Source of the DNA: Polynucleobacter sp. MWH-Spelu-300-X4
GTDB taxonomy: Bacteria; Pseudomonadota; Gammaproteobacteria; Burkholderiales; Burkholderiaceae
Length of the DNA stretch: 64,000 nt
Reading direction: 5' to 3'
NCBI RefSeq assembly: GCF_018687515.1
Contig: NZ_CP061294.1
Location: 1,426,001-1,490,000, forward strand
Shown here: positions 1-9,284 of the stretch, piece by piece
Position numbering within the stretch: position 1 is the first letter of the stretch
Layout of the letters: each line of letters starts with the position of its first letter
Translations under genes and position numbers: made by a program
Notes under the pieces: model-generated
What the model was told of the DNA's origin: nothing
The model's input: only the letters and a program-made list of their open reading frames with translations
Database searches by the model: none

Positions 1-30
1 CATCTTCAAAGAATTAGTTTCAGCACAAAA

Positions 31-3000
31 TTAGGCAGCATCAACCCATTCATCTCCAAGCGCCTGGACTTGTTGCAACACTAACTCAACAGCTCCATCT
101 TGTTGATCTGGTGGGTATTTGTATTTTCGCAAGATACGTTTAACCATTAGACGCAAGTTGGCGCGGACGCTTTCACGCTCCGCCCAATCTACTTTGATAT
201 TTTGACGTAGGTTTTCAGTCAGCTCATGTGCGATCTTCTTGAGTATCTCGTCATTGAGTTCACGAACTGCTGACTCGTTATTTGCAAGCGCATCATAAAA
301 CTTAACTTCATCATCCGTAAGTCCTAGTTGCTCCCCCCGACTTGAAGCTTCTCGAAACTTCTTAGCCATCTCTATAAGTTCTTCCATCACCTGCGCTGTC
401 TCAATAGCGCGGTTTTGGTATCGTTGAATCACATTGGTCAGCAGGTCACTAAACTTTTTCTCCTGCACCACATTACTGCTGAATCGGCTTCTGATTTCAC
501 CTTGCAACAAACGCTCAAGCAGCTCAACAGCTAGGTTGCGTTCAGGGATGTTTTTAACCTGCGCCAAAAACTCATCGTCCAGCAGTCCAATGTTTGGCTT
601 GTCCAAGCCCACAGCATCAAAAATATCTACTACGCTATCCGACACCACAGCAGAGCTAATAATTTGACGAATCGCTAAGTCACGCTGCTCATCTGTCTTA
701 CGCTGTGCAGTTATGTCACGCTTTGTCAGCAAGACTTTGATGCCCTGCATAAACGCGACTTCTTCGCGAACAGATTTGGCTTCATCTAATGTGCAGCACA
801 AGGTGAATGCCTTGCTCAATGCAACTGCCGTATCGGCAAATCGTTTCTTGCCATCCTTTAAGCCAAGCACGTGGTTAGCTGCACCAGCCAACGTTTTGTG
901 ACCAGCCGCCAAAAAGTTGCTGTAGTCAAAGCCGTGCAGCATTCCGCGCAATATGTCCAACTTCTCGGCGAGTATGCTGTAGGCTTCGTGGGCATCAACT
1001 GTTGTCCTACCCCGTCCGCTGCTGTTCGTATATTCCTTCATCGCGGCTTTTAGCTCGTTGCCAATGCCGATGTAGTCCACGACCAAGCCACCTTGCTTAT
1101 CCTTGAACACGCGATTAACCCGTGCAATGGCTTGCATCAGGTTATGCCCTTTCATCGGCTTATCAACGTACAGTGTATGCACACAAGGCGCATCAAATCC
1201 TGTCAGCCACATATCGCGAACGATCACCAACTTCAACTCGTCGCCTGGGTCTTTAAACCGCTTCTCAAGGCGTTTTTTGGTTTTGCCATCGTAAATATGG
1301 GGGCGCAGTAAAGCCTTGTCACTTGCCGAACCAGTCATCACGATTTTTATTGCGCCTTTTTCGGGGTCTTCATCGTGCCAATCAGGGCGCAGCTTGACGA
1401 TTTCGTTGTAGAGGTGAACGCAAATATCGCGGCTCATTGCAACAACCATTGCCTTGCCAGCCATTGCCTTGTTGCGCTCTTCAAAGTGCGCAACCAAATC
1501 AGCAGCCACTTGCGCTACACGAGGTTCAGCACCAACAACCCTCTCCAATGCGGCCCACCGGCTTTTGAGTTTGCTTTGTGCGCTTTCCTCTTCATCCTCT
1601 GCAAGCTCATCCACTTCTGCATCAATAGTGGGCATCTGCTGCTCATTGAGCTTCAACTTGGCAAGCCGTGATTCGTAATAGATTGCAACAGTTGCGCCAT
1701 CTTCTTTGGCCTGTTGCATATCGTAAATATGGATGTAGTCACCAAACACTGCGCGAGTGTCACGGTCTTCACTACTTACGGGAGTGCCCGTGAAAGCGAC
1801 AAAGGTTGCGTTTGGCAAAGCATCACGCAAGTGCTGTGCATAGCCAGCTTGGTAACGTTCTTCACCCGCCTTGCCCTTTAGCTTGGCATCAAATCCGTAT
1901 TGAGTGCGGTGCGCTTCGTCCGCAATCACCACGATGTTGCTGCGGTCGGACAAGACAGGAAACGTGTCCTCGTCTTCGCCCAGCATAAATTTTTGAATAG
2001 TTGCAAACACAATGCCGCCCGATGGACGATTGGCAAGTTTTGCACGTAAGTCTTGACGAGTGCCAATTTGAACTGGTTGTTCACGCAGCAAGTCTTGGGA
2101 CAAGCTGAACACGCCAAACAACTGTCCATCCAAGTCGTTGCGGTCAGTGATGACTACAACTGTTGGGTTTTCCATCGCAGCAGATTGCATCACCCTTGCA
2201 GCAAAGCAAGTCATCGTGATGCTCTTGCCACTGCCCTGCGTATGCCAAACAACGCCGCCCTTATGTGAGCCATCGGGACGTGATGCTTGCACAACTTGTT
2301 CGATGGCTGCACGTACAGCGTGGAACTGGTGATAGCCAGCAATCTTTTTAACCAGCTTGCCATCATCCTCGAACAGAACGAAATAACGCAGGTAGTCAAG
2401 CAGGTACTCAGGGGCTAACAAGCCACGCACTAATGTCTCAAGCTCTTGAAACTGTCCAAGCGGGTCAATTGTTTTGCCATCAATCGTGCGCCAAGCCATA
2501 AAGCGTTCAGCATCAGCAGACAACGAGCCAAGCAGGGCTTCCGTACCGTCGGAAATTACCAATACCTCGTTGTACTGGAATACATCAGGTATTTGCTCTT
2601 TGTAGGTTTGAATTTGGTCAAACGCTTTCCAAATGTCAGCGTTCTCATCGGCGGGATTCTTCAACTCCAGCAATACCAACGGCAAACCGTTCACAAACAA
2701 AATAATGTCAGGGCGGCGTGTGTGCCGTGCGCCTTTAATCGTGAACTGATTGACTGCAGCCCAATCATTTTTGGCAGGCGTTTCCCAATCAATCAAGCGC
2801 ACGAAGTCTCCGCGAGTTTCCCCGTCTTTTTGGTACTGCACGGGGACACCGTTTACCAACAGCTTGTGAAAGTGCCTGTTAGCTGACAGCAACGATGGAA
2901 TGCCAAGGTCTTGCACTTGCCTAAACGCATCTTCACGTGCAGCAAGTGGAATGTTTGGGTTTAAGCGGTTAATTGCCTCACGCAAGCGGAATGGCAGCAG

Positions 3001-3126
3001 CGTGTTCTTGTAATCAGGACGCTCAGGAGTTGTCCCATCAACGGCAATCTCATAGCCATTGAGCAACGTGTAACCAACGTCACTCAGCCAGCCTAATGCC
3101 TCTTGTTCAAGTTGGTCTTCGGTCAT
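31..3126 (-). CDS. hsdR: Type I restriction enzyme, R (endonuclease/translocase) subunit
   Basis: This is the motor and nuclease subunit of a type I restriction-modification complex; it translocates and cuts DNA lacking the HsdM/HsdS methylation pattern. The 1031-residue length is normal. A PD-(D/E)xK nuclease site is visible at about residues 139-156 (D140, then E154-L-K156 in LLELKNP). The SF2 helicase follows: Walker A QGSGKS near 297-302, DEAH at about 403-406, motif III FTGTPV, and a motif VI-like QAIARVNR. It is the last gene of hsdM-hsdS-hsdR, starting 2 nt after the hsdS stop, so translation is probably coupled. No frameshift or missing catalytic motif was seen, so the system looks active. 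The only uncertainty is whether it belongs to the same island as the integrase at 15.3 kb. Confidence 0.96.
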   Translation of the reverse strand: MTEDQLEQEALGWLSDVGYTLLNGYEIAVDGTTPERPDYKNTLLPFRLREAINRLNPNIPLAAREDAFRQVQDLGIPSLLSANRHFHKLLVNGVPVQYQKDGETRGDFVRLIDWETPAKNDWAAVNQFTIKGARHTRRPDIILFVNGLPLVLLELKNPADENADIWKAFDQIQTYKEQIPDVFQYNEVLVISDGTEALLGSLSADAERFMAWRTIDGKTIDPLGQFQELETLVRGLLAPEYLLDYLRYFVLFEDDGKLVKKIAGYHQFHAVRAAIEQVVQASRPDGSHKGGVVWHTQGSGKSITMTCFAARVMQSAAMENPTVVVITDRNDLDGQLFGVFSLSQDLLREQPVQIGTRQDLRAKLANRPSGGIVFATIQKFMLGEDEDTFPVLSDRSNIVVIADEAHRTQYGFDAKLKGKAGEERYQAGYAQHLRDALPNATFVAFTGTPVSSEDRDTRAVFGDYIHIYDMQQAKEDGATVAIYYESRLAKLKLNEQQMPTIDAEVDELAEDEEESAQSKLKSRWAALERVVGAEPRVAQVAADLVAHFEERNKAMAGKAMVVAMSRDICVHLYNEIVKLRPDWHDEDPEKGAIKIVMTGSASDKALLRPHIYDGKTKKRLEKRFKDPGDELKLVIVRDMWLTGFDAPCVHTLYVDKPMKGHNLMQAIARVNRVFKDKQGGLVVDYIGIGNELKAAMKEYTNSSGRGRTTVDAHEAYSILAEKLDILRGMLHGFDYSNFLAAGHKTLAGAANHVLGLKDGKKRFADTAVALSKAFTLCCTLDEAKSVREEVAFMQGIKVLLTKRDITAQRKTDEQRDLAIRQIISSAVVSDSVVDIFDAVGLDKPNIGLLDDEFLAQVKNIPERNLAVELLERLLQGEIRSRFSSNVVQEKKFSDLLTNVIQRYQNRAIETAQVMEELIEMAKKFREASSRGEQLGLTDDEVKFYDALANNESAVRELNDEILKKIAHELTENLRQNIKVDWAERESVRANLRLMVKRILRKYKYPPDQQDGAVELVLQQVQALGDEWVDAA

Positions 3127-3128
3127 AG

Positions 3129-4397
3129 TTAGGCTATTGCCTTTTCTAGTTCTACTTCTGCGTCAGCAATATGCAGCTGCCCCGAGATTAAACGTGGCAA
3201 CAAGGTGTCACGTAACGCTGTGAGTGTGCTTATATGTTTGCGATTTGAAATTATTAGGTTATGAGTTGGAGCAACGATCGCAGCGAATTTTTGGTTGATT
3301 TGGGAGGATGGAACTATCAATCGTATTGACTTTAAATAACTAACTGGTCGCGCAATTGATGGAACACCGACTTGAGATGTGTTTGCGAGCAACTGATGTT
3401 GACCCGCTGCAGACTTGAAGTAATAAACAATCCATTCAGGGCTTATAAGTGAGCTGTTGCAGCGAAGAAAAAATTGCCGTTGTGAAAGAACGTATTTGTT
3501 GTATTCGGAGTCAGCGTGAAGCAAACTAACTTGACCAATACTACCTGCGTGCGTGAATATCACATCACCAGCTTGAACACAGGATTTAGACAGTCGCTGT
3601 GCGTGTTCTAAAGTTATGAAATTAAAAGTATTATCTTCAACAAGCAGTTGTTTCAAATGCTGGCCACTGATTACAGGAATACCTGATTCAACGAAAGTCT
3701 CTACCTTAATGTTCGAACCGAACGGTCCCATACCAACTCGTTCAGAAATTTCCTCAACAGTACTAATTTTCCAACCCTTCGGCACTAACCCAAGCTCAGT
3801 CTCTTCAAACCCATCAGGAAAAAGTGCAGCAGTTGCAGCATCAATACCTTCGGGTAACTTGCCTTCTACCTTTGCACGAACAGGGTCAAAGTCCACGAAC
3901 CAAGACTTGAACAATGCTTGGGCAATGGCTTCTAGGGTTTGATTGGTTTCGCGCAAGAGTGCGATGCGGTCGTCAAGACTACCCAACATTCCTGAAATTG
4001 ATTTTTGTACTGAAACTGGAGGCTTCGCTACACGCATAGGATGTAAATGGTTTCGGTTTAGTGTTGGCACTCCGCTTCCAGCATTCATCGAGCTAAAGTC
4101 GATTGACTTCAAAAGGTAATAACAATACCTAGGGTCATTTCCTTTGAAATCTTTAACCCAAAGCGTTGTATTCAACGGCCAAAAGTCTTGGGCTACGAAT
4201 TGACCGCCGCCAATACTCCCGCTTCTTCCAATCACAACTCCGGGAGCTTTAACTGGTGCTTCATTGTGAAAGCCAACAACTCCAGTTGAAGCAACAATTG
4301 GGTGCTTGCCCCCTTTTCTTTCTTGAACAGGCAAGTCCATACCTCTTTGCAAGGTCAATACATCACCAAGCGTTGAATCCTCCCATTCAGAAGTCAT
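3129..4397 (-). CDS. hsdS: Type I restriction-modification specificity subunit
   Basis: This subunit recognises the bipartite DNA target of the type I complex. The 422 residues show the usual two-half layout: a first target-recognition domain starting with [15 protein letters not shown], a central conserved spacer around residues 140-185 ([18 protein letters not shown], then [11 protein letters not shown]), a second target-recognition domain starting near [11 protein letters not shown], and a C-terminal conserved helix ([17 protein letters not shown]). The gene overlaps the end of hsdM by 11 bp and is followed 2 nt later by hsdR, which gives a tight single operon. Both recognition domains look intact. 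The DNA target cannot be predicted by eye. No inverted repeats or extra partial hsdS copies that would suggest phase-variable shuffling are visible nearby. Confidence 0.95.
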   Translation of the reverse strand: MTSEWEDSTLGDVLTLQRGMDLPVQERKGGKHPIVASTGVVGFHNEAPVKAPGVVIGRSGSIGGGQFVAQDFWPLNTTLWVKDFKGNDPRYCYYLLKSIDFSSMNAGSGVPTLNRNHLHPMRVAKPPVSVQKSISGMLGSLDDRIALLRETNQTLEAIAQALFKSWFVDFDPVRAKVEGKLPEGIDAATAALFPDGFEETELGLVPKGWKISTVEEISERVGMGPFGSNIKVETFVESGIPVISGQHLKQLLVEDNTFNFITLEHAQRLSKSCVQAGDVIFTHAGSIGQVSLLHADSEYNKYVLSQRQFFLRCNSSLISPEWIVYYFKSAAGQHQLLANTSQVGVPSIARPVSYLKSIRLIVPSSQINQKFAAIVAPTHNLIISNRKHISTLTALRDTLLPRLISGQLHIADAEVELEKAIA

Positions 4398-5934
4398 AAC
4401 CTAGACCTCCAAGCTTTTGCTTAATCACTGCATCAAGCTCAGCACCTTTAGCCATCTGCTCACCTAGCTTTTCTGTCAGCTTTTGCATCTTGTCGGCAAA
4501 TGCTTCATCGTCGTCTTCCACTTCTTCTGCACCTACATAGCGCCCCGGAGTGAGCACGTGTCCGTGAGATGCAATTTCAGCTAGAGGGACGCTGCGACAA
4601 AAGCCAGCAATATCTTGGTAATCGCCACCTTCACCACGCCAAGCAGCAACAGTTTTTTCGATGTTGCTAATCACCTCATCCGTAAACTCTGCTTGCACAC
4701 GGCTAATCATCGACCCCTGCTTACGCGCATCAATGAACAGAACTTCACCTTTGCGTTTGGTTTTTTGCTTAACCAAGAACCACAAGCAAGCTGGAATTTG
4801 AGTGTTGAAAAACAACTGACTAGGTAATGCAATCATTACCTCAACAACGTCCGCATCAACCATTGCCGCACGAATTGCGCCTTCGTTATTTTGGCTGGAA
4901 CTCATACTGCCGTTTGCAAGCACGATGCCTGCACGTCCAGCGGGCTTGAGGTGATACAACATATGCTGCAACCACGCATAGTTTGCATTGCCCTGCGGTG
5001 GGTCGCCATACACCCAACGCGGGTCGCCCATTAAGCTCCCGTGCCACCAATCGCTGATGTTGAACGGTGGATTAGCGAGGATGTAATCAGCACGAAGGTC
5101 AGTGTGTTGGTTTTTCGTGAATGTGTCAGCTGGCTCACGACCAAGATTGAAGTCGATGCCACGAATAGCCAAGTTCATCGCAGCAAGTCGCCACGTTGTT
5201 GGGTTGGCTTCTTGCCCGTAAATGGCTACGTCACCAATCTTGCCACCGTGCGCCTCAATAAACTTTTCACTCTGCACAAACATACCGCCCGAACCACAGC
5301 AAGGGTCATATACCTTGCCCTCGTGCGGAGACAGAACAGCAACCAATGCTTTAACAATTGATGCTGGCGTGTAGAACTGTCCGCCACGCTTGCCCTCTGC
5401 ATTGGCAAACATACCGAGGAAATACTCATATACCTGCCCAAGAACATCACGTGCAGCACTAGCGTTGTCGCCAAAGCCAATAGTTGAAATCAAGTCAACC
5501 AGCTCACCCATCTTGCCGTCTGGTAGCTGTGCTCTTGCATATCGCTTGTCAAGAATGCCTTTTAGCTTAGGGTTCTCTGTCTCGATAACAGTCAACGCTT
5601 CATCAATACGTTTGCCAATGTCGGGGGCTTTGGCAGCTGCACGGATAGCTTCCCAACGTGCAGATTCAGGTACCCAAAAAACGTTCGCAGCTGTGTAGTA
5701 GTCACGCTCTTCAAGCTCAGCAACAACATCAGCATCACTTGCATCAGCGAGGTAGTATTCATCCTTTGGATCACGCAAGCGCACATTCAACTCCTGCTGC
5801 TTTGCCGCGAAGGTATCAGAGATATATTTGACAAAAATAAGACCAAGGACAAGATGCTTGTACTCGGCAGCATCCATATTTGCCCGCAATTTATCGGCGG
5901 TCGCCCAAAGAGTTTTCTTAATATCGTCAAGCAT
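4387..5934 (-). CDS. hsdM: Type I restriction-modification N6-adenine methyltransferase subunit
   Basis: This is the methyltransferase that, with HsdS, modifies adenines in the target and protects the host. The 515-residue protein has the helical HsdM N-terminal domain (about residues 1-150), the SAM-binding motif I DPCCGSGGM at about 210-218, and the catalytic NPPF motif at about 288-291. Both are intact. It is the first gene of the hsdMSR operon. The ATG at 5932-5934 lacks a strong ribosome-binding site, but the HsdM N-terminus (MLDDIKKTLWATADKLR) supports it. A GATAAT hexamer about 35 bp upstream on the minus strand could be a -10 element, although no convincing -35 was found. The C-terminal 11 bp overlap hsdS. 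Confidence 0.96.
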   Translation of the reverse strand: MLDDIKKTLWATADKLRANMDAAEYKHLVLGLIFVKYISDTFAAKQQELNVRLRDPKDEYYLADASDADVVAELEERDYYTAANVFWVPESARWEAIRAAAKAPDIGKRIDEALTVIETENPKLKGILDKRYARAQLPDGKMGELVDLISTIGFGDNASAARDVLGQVYEYFLGMFANAEGKRGGQFYTPASIVKALVAVLSPHEGKVYDPCCGSGGMFVQSEKFIEAHGGKIGDVAIYGQEANPTTWRLAAMNLAIRGIDFNLGREPADTFTKNQHTDLRADYILANPPFNISDWWHGSLMGDPRWVYGDPPQGNANYAWLQHMLYHLKPAGRAGIVLANGSMSSSQNNEGAIRAAMVDADVVEVMIALPSQLFFNTQIPACLWFLVKQKTKRKGEVLFIDARKQGSMISRVQAEFTDEVISNIEKTVAAWRGEGGDYQDIAGFCRSVPLAEIASHGHVLTPGRYVGAEEVEDDDEAFADKMQKLTEKLGEQMAKGAELDAVIKQKLGGLGYDF

Positions 5935-6101
5935 GAGTGAGCTTTTTAAGTGATTAATTTAGCTCATTATCGCTTAAAAAATATGAAATTTAGTAGCAAT
6001 TTTGCTGATTTGAGTCTCGGAAAAATACCCTTACACCCCAATACTCATAATCCTCAAATTTAACGAGAACTCTTACAGGTTTATCTAGCTGCAGAAAACA
6101 A

Positions 6102-6132
6102 AAAAGCCGGCAATCCATTAAGAATTACCGGC
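6102..6132 (-). terminator. Intrinsic terminator after the 139-aa gene
   Basis: On the minus strand a 9-bp stem with one mismatch (arms 6106-6114 and 6124-6132, GCCGGYAAT type) is followed by a T-rich run. It lies just downstream of the gene at 6150-6569 and ends the cluster that starts near 9079. Confidence 0.75.
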
Positions 6133-6151
6133 AAATCGTTTAAAACGAATT
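6133..6151. repeat. CGTTT-N-AAACG palindrome, copy 1
   Basis: The sequence AAATCGTTT-A-AAACGAATT is a near-perfect inverted repeat with one mismatch, overlapping the stop codon of the gene at 6150-6569. Close relatives are at 6622-6640, 10158-10176 and, inside the tRNA intron, at 20294-20311. Function unknown; see findings. Confidence 0.7.
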
Positions 6152-6569
6152 AGTGATTGCGTCTTTGCACCGCTATGCCTTTAATCAGATCGGGCATTCC
6201 AATACGAGCAGCCTCTTTTGAATTGAGCGCTTTACTACTATAACTATCTGGGTGAACCAATCTAATAGGATTACCAAAAAGATAGCAATCTAATGTAGCC
6301 AGCTCAACACACCCATCGCAAAACTTAGCCCACCTTGTGTTATCCCCGATAGCCTCATCAGGATGGTTATTAAAGTATTCATCCTCTTTCAATAAGCTCA
6401 GCTTCACCTCATTAAAAGTTAATTGCTTTTGCATTTGCGACCACAAATGCAGCCCATCATCACAATACCCCTTTAGATAACTTTCCACTGTTACCCCATT
6501 AGTCATCACAACAGTGCTAATTCCATAATGCGGCATATATAAAGCACTTTTTGCCTTGCTTTGTTTCAT
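6150..6569 (-). CDS. Hypothetical island protein, 139 aa
   Basis: I do not recognise this family. The start at ATG 6567-6569 is chosen because an AAGGAGAG ribosome-binding site lies just upstream; a longer reading would run into the terminator hairpin at 6589-6618. The protein begins MKQSKAKSALYMPHYG, has no signal peptide or membrane segment, and contains a Cys pair around FCDGCVELATLDC that could hold a metal but is not a clear zinc motif. It is the last gene of a minus-strand cluster (9079 to 6150) and has its own ribosome-binding site and terminator. A copy of the CGTTT-AAACG palindrome sits at each end of the gene, like a cassette boundary. Expression is expected on the basis of the strong ribosome-binding site only. 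Confidence 0.65.
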   Translation of the reverse strand: MKQSKAKSALYMPHYGISTVVMTNGVTVESYLKGYCDDGLHLWSQMQKQLTFNEVKLSLLKEDEYFNNHPDEAIGDNTRWAKFCDGCVELATLDCYLFGNPIRLVHPDSYSSKALNSKEAARIGMPDLIKGIAVQRRNH

Positions 6570-6588
6570 ATTCTCTCCTTGTACCAAT

Positions 6589-6618
6589 AAAAAAGCCTGC
6601 ACTGTGTTAGCTGCAGGC
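6589..6618 (-). terminator. Intrinsic terminator between two island genes
   Basis: On the minus strand a 7-bp stem GCCTGCA/TGCAGGC (6612-6618 and 6595-6601) is followed by TTTTTT. It lies after the 107-aa gene and directly before the ribosome-binding site of the 139-aa gene, so it probably reduces read-through into that gene. Confidence 0.8.
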
Positions 6619-6621
6619 ACC

Positions 6622-6640
6622 AAATCGTTTCAAACGATTT
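6622..6640. repeat. CGTTT-N-AAACG palindrome, copy 2 (perfect)
   Basis: The sequence AAATCGTTT-C-AAACGATTT is a perfect 9+1+9 inverted repeat that begins immediately after the stop codon of the 107-aa gene. It is the most symmetrical member of the family described at 6133, 10158 and 20294. Confidence 0.8.
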
Positions 6641-6964
6641 TTAGATGGGTGAAGCGATAGTGGTTCCGTCAATAGCGTTGACAGAATTCCAAAATGACAA
6701 ACAGCGCACTAAATCTGAATCCATGCACTCTTTTTTGCAATTTCCCAGCGCAATACCAGCCTCTAAAAAACTCAGCCGTGAGTCACTATCAAAAAATATG
6801 CCAACACTGATAACCCTATCCTTCTCAACGTATGAAATTTGGACATCTTCTACATCAGCATCATTTGCAGCGCACTCCAAAATTTTCTCCATCGCCAAGA
6901 TGGTGTCGTTTGTATCGTCACCTTCTATAAATTGAATATTTAAAGTTGCCAATTGAATTGCCAT
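6641..6964 (-). CDS. Hypothetical island protein, 107 aa
   Basis: No family is recognised. The ATG at 6962-6964 follows an AAGGAGAG ribosome-binding site. The protein is acidic (for example IEGDDTNDTI and CAANDADVEDVQ), has no signal peptide or transmembrane segment, and contains an alternating strand/helix pattern (ISYVEKDRVISVGIFF) compatible with a small alpha/beta fold. It lies 18 bp downstream of the AAA+ ATPase gene and is probably cotranscribed with it. A perfect CGTTT-AAACG palindrome and then an intrinsic terminator follow the stop codon. A role linked to the ATPase is only a guess from position. Confidence 0.6.
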   Translation of the reverse strand: MAIQLATLNIQFIEGDDTNDTILAMEKILECAANDADVEDVQISYVEKDRVISVGIFFDSDSRLSFLEAGIALGNCKKECMDSDLVRCLSFWNSVNAIDGTTIASPI

Positions 6965-6982
6965 ACCATCTCTCCTTATAAG

Positions 6983-7672
6983 TTAAATGACTACAGATTT
7001 ATTTGCGTAGTAATGCTTCACGATTTGCTTGCAGCCGTTTAGTACCCCACGACCACTACCTCTACAAACTGCTGCCAGATCAATCAACACTTGATCTGGA
7101 ATTCCCAGTACGCCGTAATAACTCAACACTTTGCCCATAACAGGGAGCCAATGACTGCTTGGTGCTGCTGTAAAGTCCACCACATGACACCGATCCATCA
7201 CTGCGCGGTCGATTTTTGACAAATTGTTTGTTGTTAGTACAAATACTGCAAATCGTCCGCCTGCATTCATCGCCGTTTTGAGCGATGGCATGTGTGCGCT
7301 AGTTAAGTTGTCTACCTCGTCAAGCACAAAGTAGTGAAACGCATCAATTGGTGTGAAATTGGTGCGATTGGTAATGTCTGAAATAATTTTTGCGTGATTA
7401 GACGTAGTCGAAATATCGTAATACTGTGTTAACTGCGCATCTTGTCCGCTATGCACTTGCTCAATCAAATCAGGCAATATTTTTGCCAAAGCACTCTTTC
7501 CAGTCCCCACATCTCCGTACAACAAAATCCCATTTTTACCCGAGCCGGGGAAACCACCATCTTTAGCAATACAGGCCTCAATCGTCTGCTTTGCCTTTGT
7601 ATCTTTAAAAACCACATCACCCAATGTTTTAGGCTGAAATAGTTCATCAAAATTACTAAAATTAACACTCAT
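6983..7672 (-). CDS. AAA+ ATPase, clamp-loader/RFC-like
   Basis: This is a 229-residue P-loop ATPase of the AAA+ class. The visible motifs are Walker A GDVGTGKS (about 53-60), Walker B FVLDEVDN (about 115-122), sensor 1 LTTNN (about 146-150) and candidate arginine fingers R156 and R161. The layout (FDELFQPKTLGDVVF opening, short lid, small C-terminal helical part) resembles replication factor C small subunits and phage clamp loaders more than transposition or protease ATPases. A strong GGAGG ribosome-binding site precedes ATG 7670-7672. An intrinsic terminator sits between the upstream 346-aa gene and this gene, so it may be partly uncoupled. A role in replication, segregation or defence of the element is possible; no partner with a known function is visible. 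Confidence 0.85.
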   Translation of the reverse strand: MSVNFSNFDELFQPKTLGDVVFKDTKAKQTIEACIAKDGGFPGSGKNGILLYGDVGTGKSALAKILPDLIEQVHSGQDAQLTQYYDISTTSNHAKIISDITNRTNFTPIDAFHYFVLDEVDNLTSAHMPSLKTAMNAGGRFAVFVLTTNNLSKIDRAVMDRCHVVDFTAAPSSHWLPVMGKVLSYYGVLGIPDQVLIDLAAVCRGSGRGVLNGCKQIVKHYYANKSVVI

Positions 7673-7683
7673 ATAGCCTCCAG

Positions 7684-7717
7684 AAAAAAATGCTACAAGG
7701 CGCGTGGCCCTGTAGCA
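7684..7717 (-). terminator. Intrinsic terminator before the AAA+ ATPase gene
   Basis: On the minus strand TGCTACA and TGTAGCA (7711-7717 and 7691-7697) form a 7-bp stem that can extend by GG/CC, followed by seven T residues. It lies directly before the GGAGG ribosome-binding site of the ATPase gene. It is the second of three terminators placed between genes of the same orientation in this cluster. Confidence 0.8.
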
Positions 7718-7735
7718 ATCTGTTTAGTTAAAAAA

Positions 7736-8776
7736 TTACTCAGCCATTGCCGCTGCTTGCGCTGCCAACTGATCAATTTGATCGGCTTCTTGCGTGTGCT
7801 CTTGTTCTTCTTGCCCATTGCCAATAGCTTCTTTGCTAGCTTTATAAAAAGCCAACAATGCTGCATCGACCACGGCTTTGTCGCTCAGACCGGCACGTAC
7901 CGCATACTTACCACCTGACAACGGCGTAGCAATTAACACAATGCTGCCCGCGGTTGCGTCCACGTTTTGCGCCAGCACTTCACTATCGAACACGGCAATC
8001 TCTCGCGCATTAGCCCATTGCGTTGCTTGCGCCAACTTTTCGTCACGCGATAACACTGCTTGTGCGCTTGCACTTGTTGACTTTTTGCTTTGCGCATTTG
8101 CTAGGCGCATTGCTTGCAAACCACCGCACTCTTGCACATACTGCTCAAAGCTACCGATCAAGCAACCGTTTTTTTGTGCATAAGCAATAGCCGAGTAGTA
8201 GCTATTAATTTTTTTAGCATCCGCACCAACAAATACACACATTAATAACTTACTTAACGTATATGTTTTGCTGGTTACATTGATGTTGCGATCGAGCATA
8301 TATGCGTCAATGCGATTAACAATGCGCTTTTGCTCTTTTATGCTTTGCTTTAAGAACTGAGCATACTTGTCGTGGCATTTACCAACCATACCGATTAAAA
8401 ACTTATTGCTGCGTGCCTCTGCGACCTGCAGCTCGCCTACATGACGACCATATTCTGCTGCTAGCTCATCTAGCTGCTTTTCAATATCGCCCATGCGTGG
8501 TTCGCCAATTAACGACTCGAATGCGATTGGCTCAGCAGGACCAGTGCCATCACTGATGTATTGCGCTCGCACGTCGTACCAACCTGTCTTTTGGTTTACG
8601 CTAGCCTTTTCGAGATCGCGCAATATCTGCTGCGCCTCCTCAATCTTGGCCTGCTGCTCAGCAGATGCACCGCTAACGGTGATCTCTGCACCAGTAGTTT
8701 TTGCAAACTCTTCTAAGTTGATTGCAAAATTTGTGTTGATCGAATTTGTGTTTACTGCTGCTTGGATATTGTCCAT
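7736..8776 (-). CDS. Hypothetical island protein, 346 aa
   Basis: No family is recognised. The protein starts at ATG 8774-8776 after an AAGGGAAG ribosome-binding site. It has an N-terminal region rich in Asn and Ala, a long charged helical stretch at about residues 60-150 (EQQAKIEEAQQILRDLEKA, then MGDIEKQLDELAAEYGRHV) likely to form a coiled coil, a basic middle part (SIKEQKRIVNRIDAYML), and an acidic Gln/Ala-rich tail. There is no signal peptide or membrane span. The composition suggests a soluble, possibly DNA- or filament-associated protein. It sits between the 82-aa gene upstream and the AAA+ ATPase downstream, so it may work with the ATPase, but nothing in the sequence proves this. Confidence 0.7.
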   Translation of the reverse strand: MDNIQAAVNTNSINTNFAINLEEFAKTTGAEITVSGASAEQQAKIEEAQQILRDLEKASVNQKTGWYDVRAQYISDGTGPAEPIAFESLIGEPRMGDIEKQLDELAAEYGRHVGELQVAEARSNKFLIGMVGKCHDKYAQFLKQSIKEQKRIVNRIDAYMLDRNINVTSKTYTLSKLLMCVFVGADAKKINSYYSAIAYAQKNGCLIGSFEQYVQECGGLQAMRLANAQSKKSTSASAQAVLSRDEKLAQATQWANAREIAVFDSEVLAQNVDATAGSIVLIATPLSGGKYAVRAGLSDKAVVDAALLAFYKASKEAIGNGQEEQEHTQEADQIDQLAAQAAAMAE

Positions 8777-8830
8777 ATGCTTCCCTTATGTTTGTTTGAA
8801 AGTACTGCGTTATTTGTTACTTGTTTGCTA

Positions 8831-9079
8831 CTAGTACATTTTTGAAAGAGCCATCTCGTCGTCATTGAGTTCTGCAACATATTTGCGGTACTCGATAACG
8901 CCGCCCATTTCTTCCCAAAAATTTGTTTCCCACTGTGTTTCGCGATGAAAATCGCTTAATGCCAAACCAAAATCTGTTACCAAGCTAGCTTTGCGCTTTA
9001 CCGTTTGCTGCTCTTGAATTCGCTTGCTATCTAGCAAATAGCAAGATTGTTTTGTTGCTGTTTCTTGAAAAAGCTGCAT
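8831..9079 (-). CDS. Hypothetical island protein, 82 aa
   Basis: Small unknown protein, first gene of the minus-strand cluster 9079-6150. The ATG at 9077-9079 is preferred over an upstream in-frame start because a GGGGG run lies five bases before it. The product starts MQLFQETATKQSCYLLDSKR and ends ELNDDEMALSKMY; it is charged, soluble and without recognised motifs. The region upstream (9080-9284) is shared with the divergent gene at 9285 and should hold promoters in both directions. Small first genes of such clusters are often regulators, but no helix-turn-helix can be seen here. Confidence 0.55.
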   Translation of the reverse strand: MQLFQETATKQSCYLLDSKRIQEQQTVKRKASLVTDFGLALSDFHRETQWETNFWEEMGGVIEYRKYVAELNDDEMALSKMY

Positions 9080-9237
9080 ACATCCCCCGTTGCATGTAAA
9101 AAACTGCATTAATAAATGCCGCACAGCGCCTGCACTTAGCAAGTGCTATGCAGTGTTAAAACTGCTTATAGGTGTGGCTAAGTTGTTAAAGAACGGCAGC
9201 ATTGCTGCGATATAGGTGATTACAGCAAGAATTCATT

Positions 9238-9283
9238 AATGTTAAAATTCACGCTAGTTTGATAATTTCTATTTGTTAACATT
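9238..9283. promoter_or_regulatory. Candidate operator/promoter of the gene at 9285
   Basis: Two 8-bp inverted arms, AATGTTAA (9238-9245) and TTAACATT (9276-9283), are separated by 30 bp and flank a GATAAT hexamer at 9261-9266. The right arm ends one base before the ATG at 9285, leaving no Shine-Dalgarno. This fits an autoregulatory site or a near-leaderless promoter, but only by inspection. Confidence 0.35.
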
Positions 9284-9284
9284 T

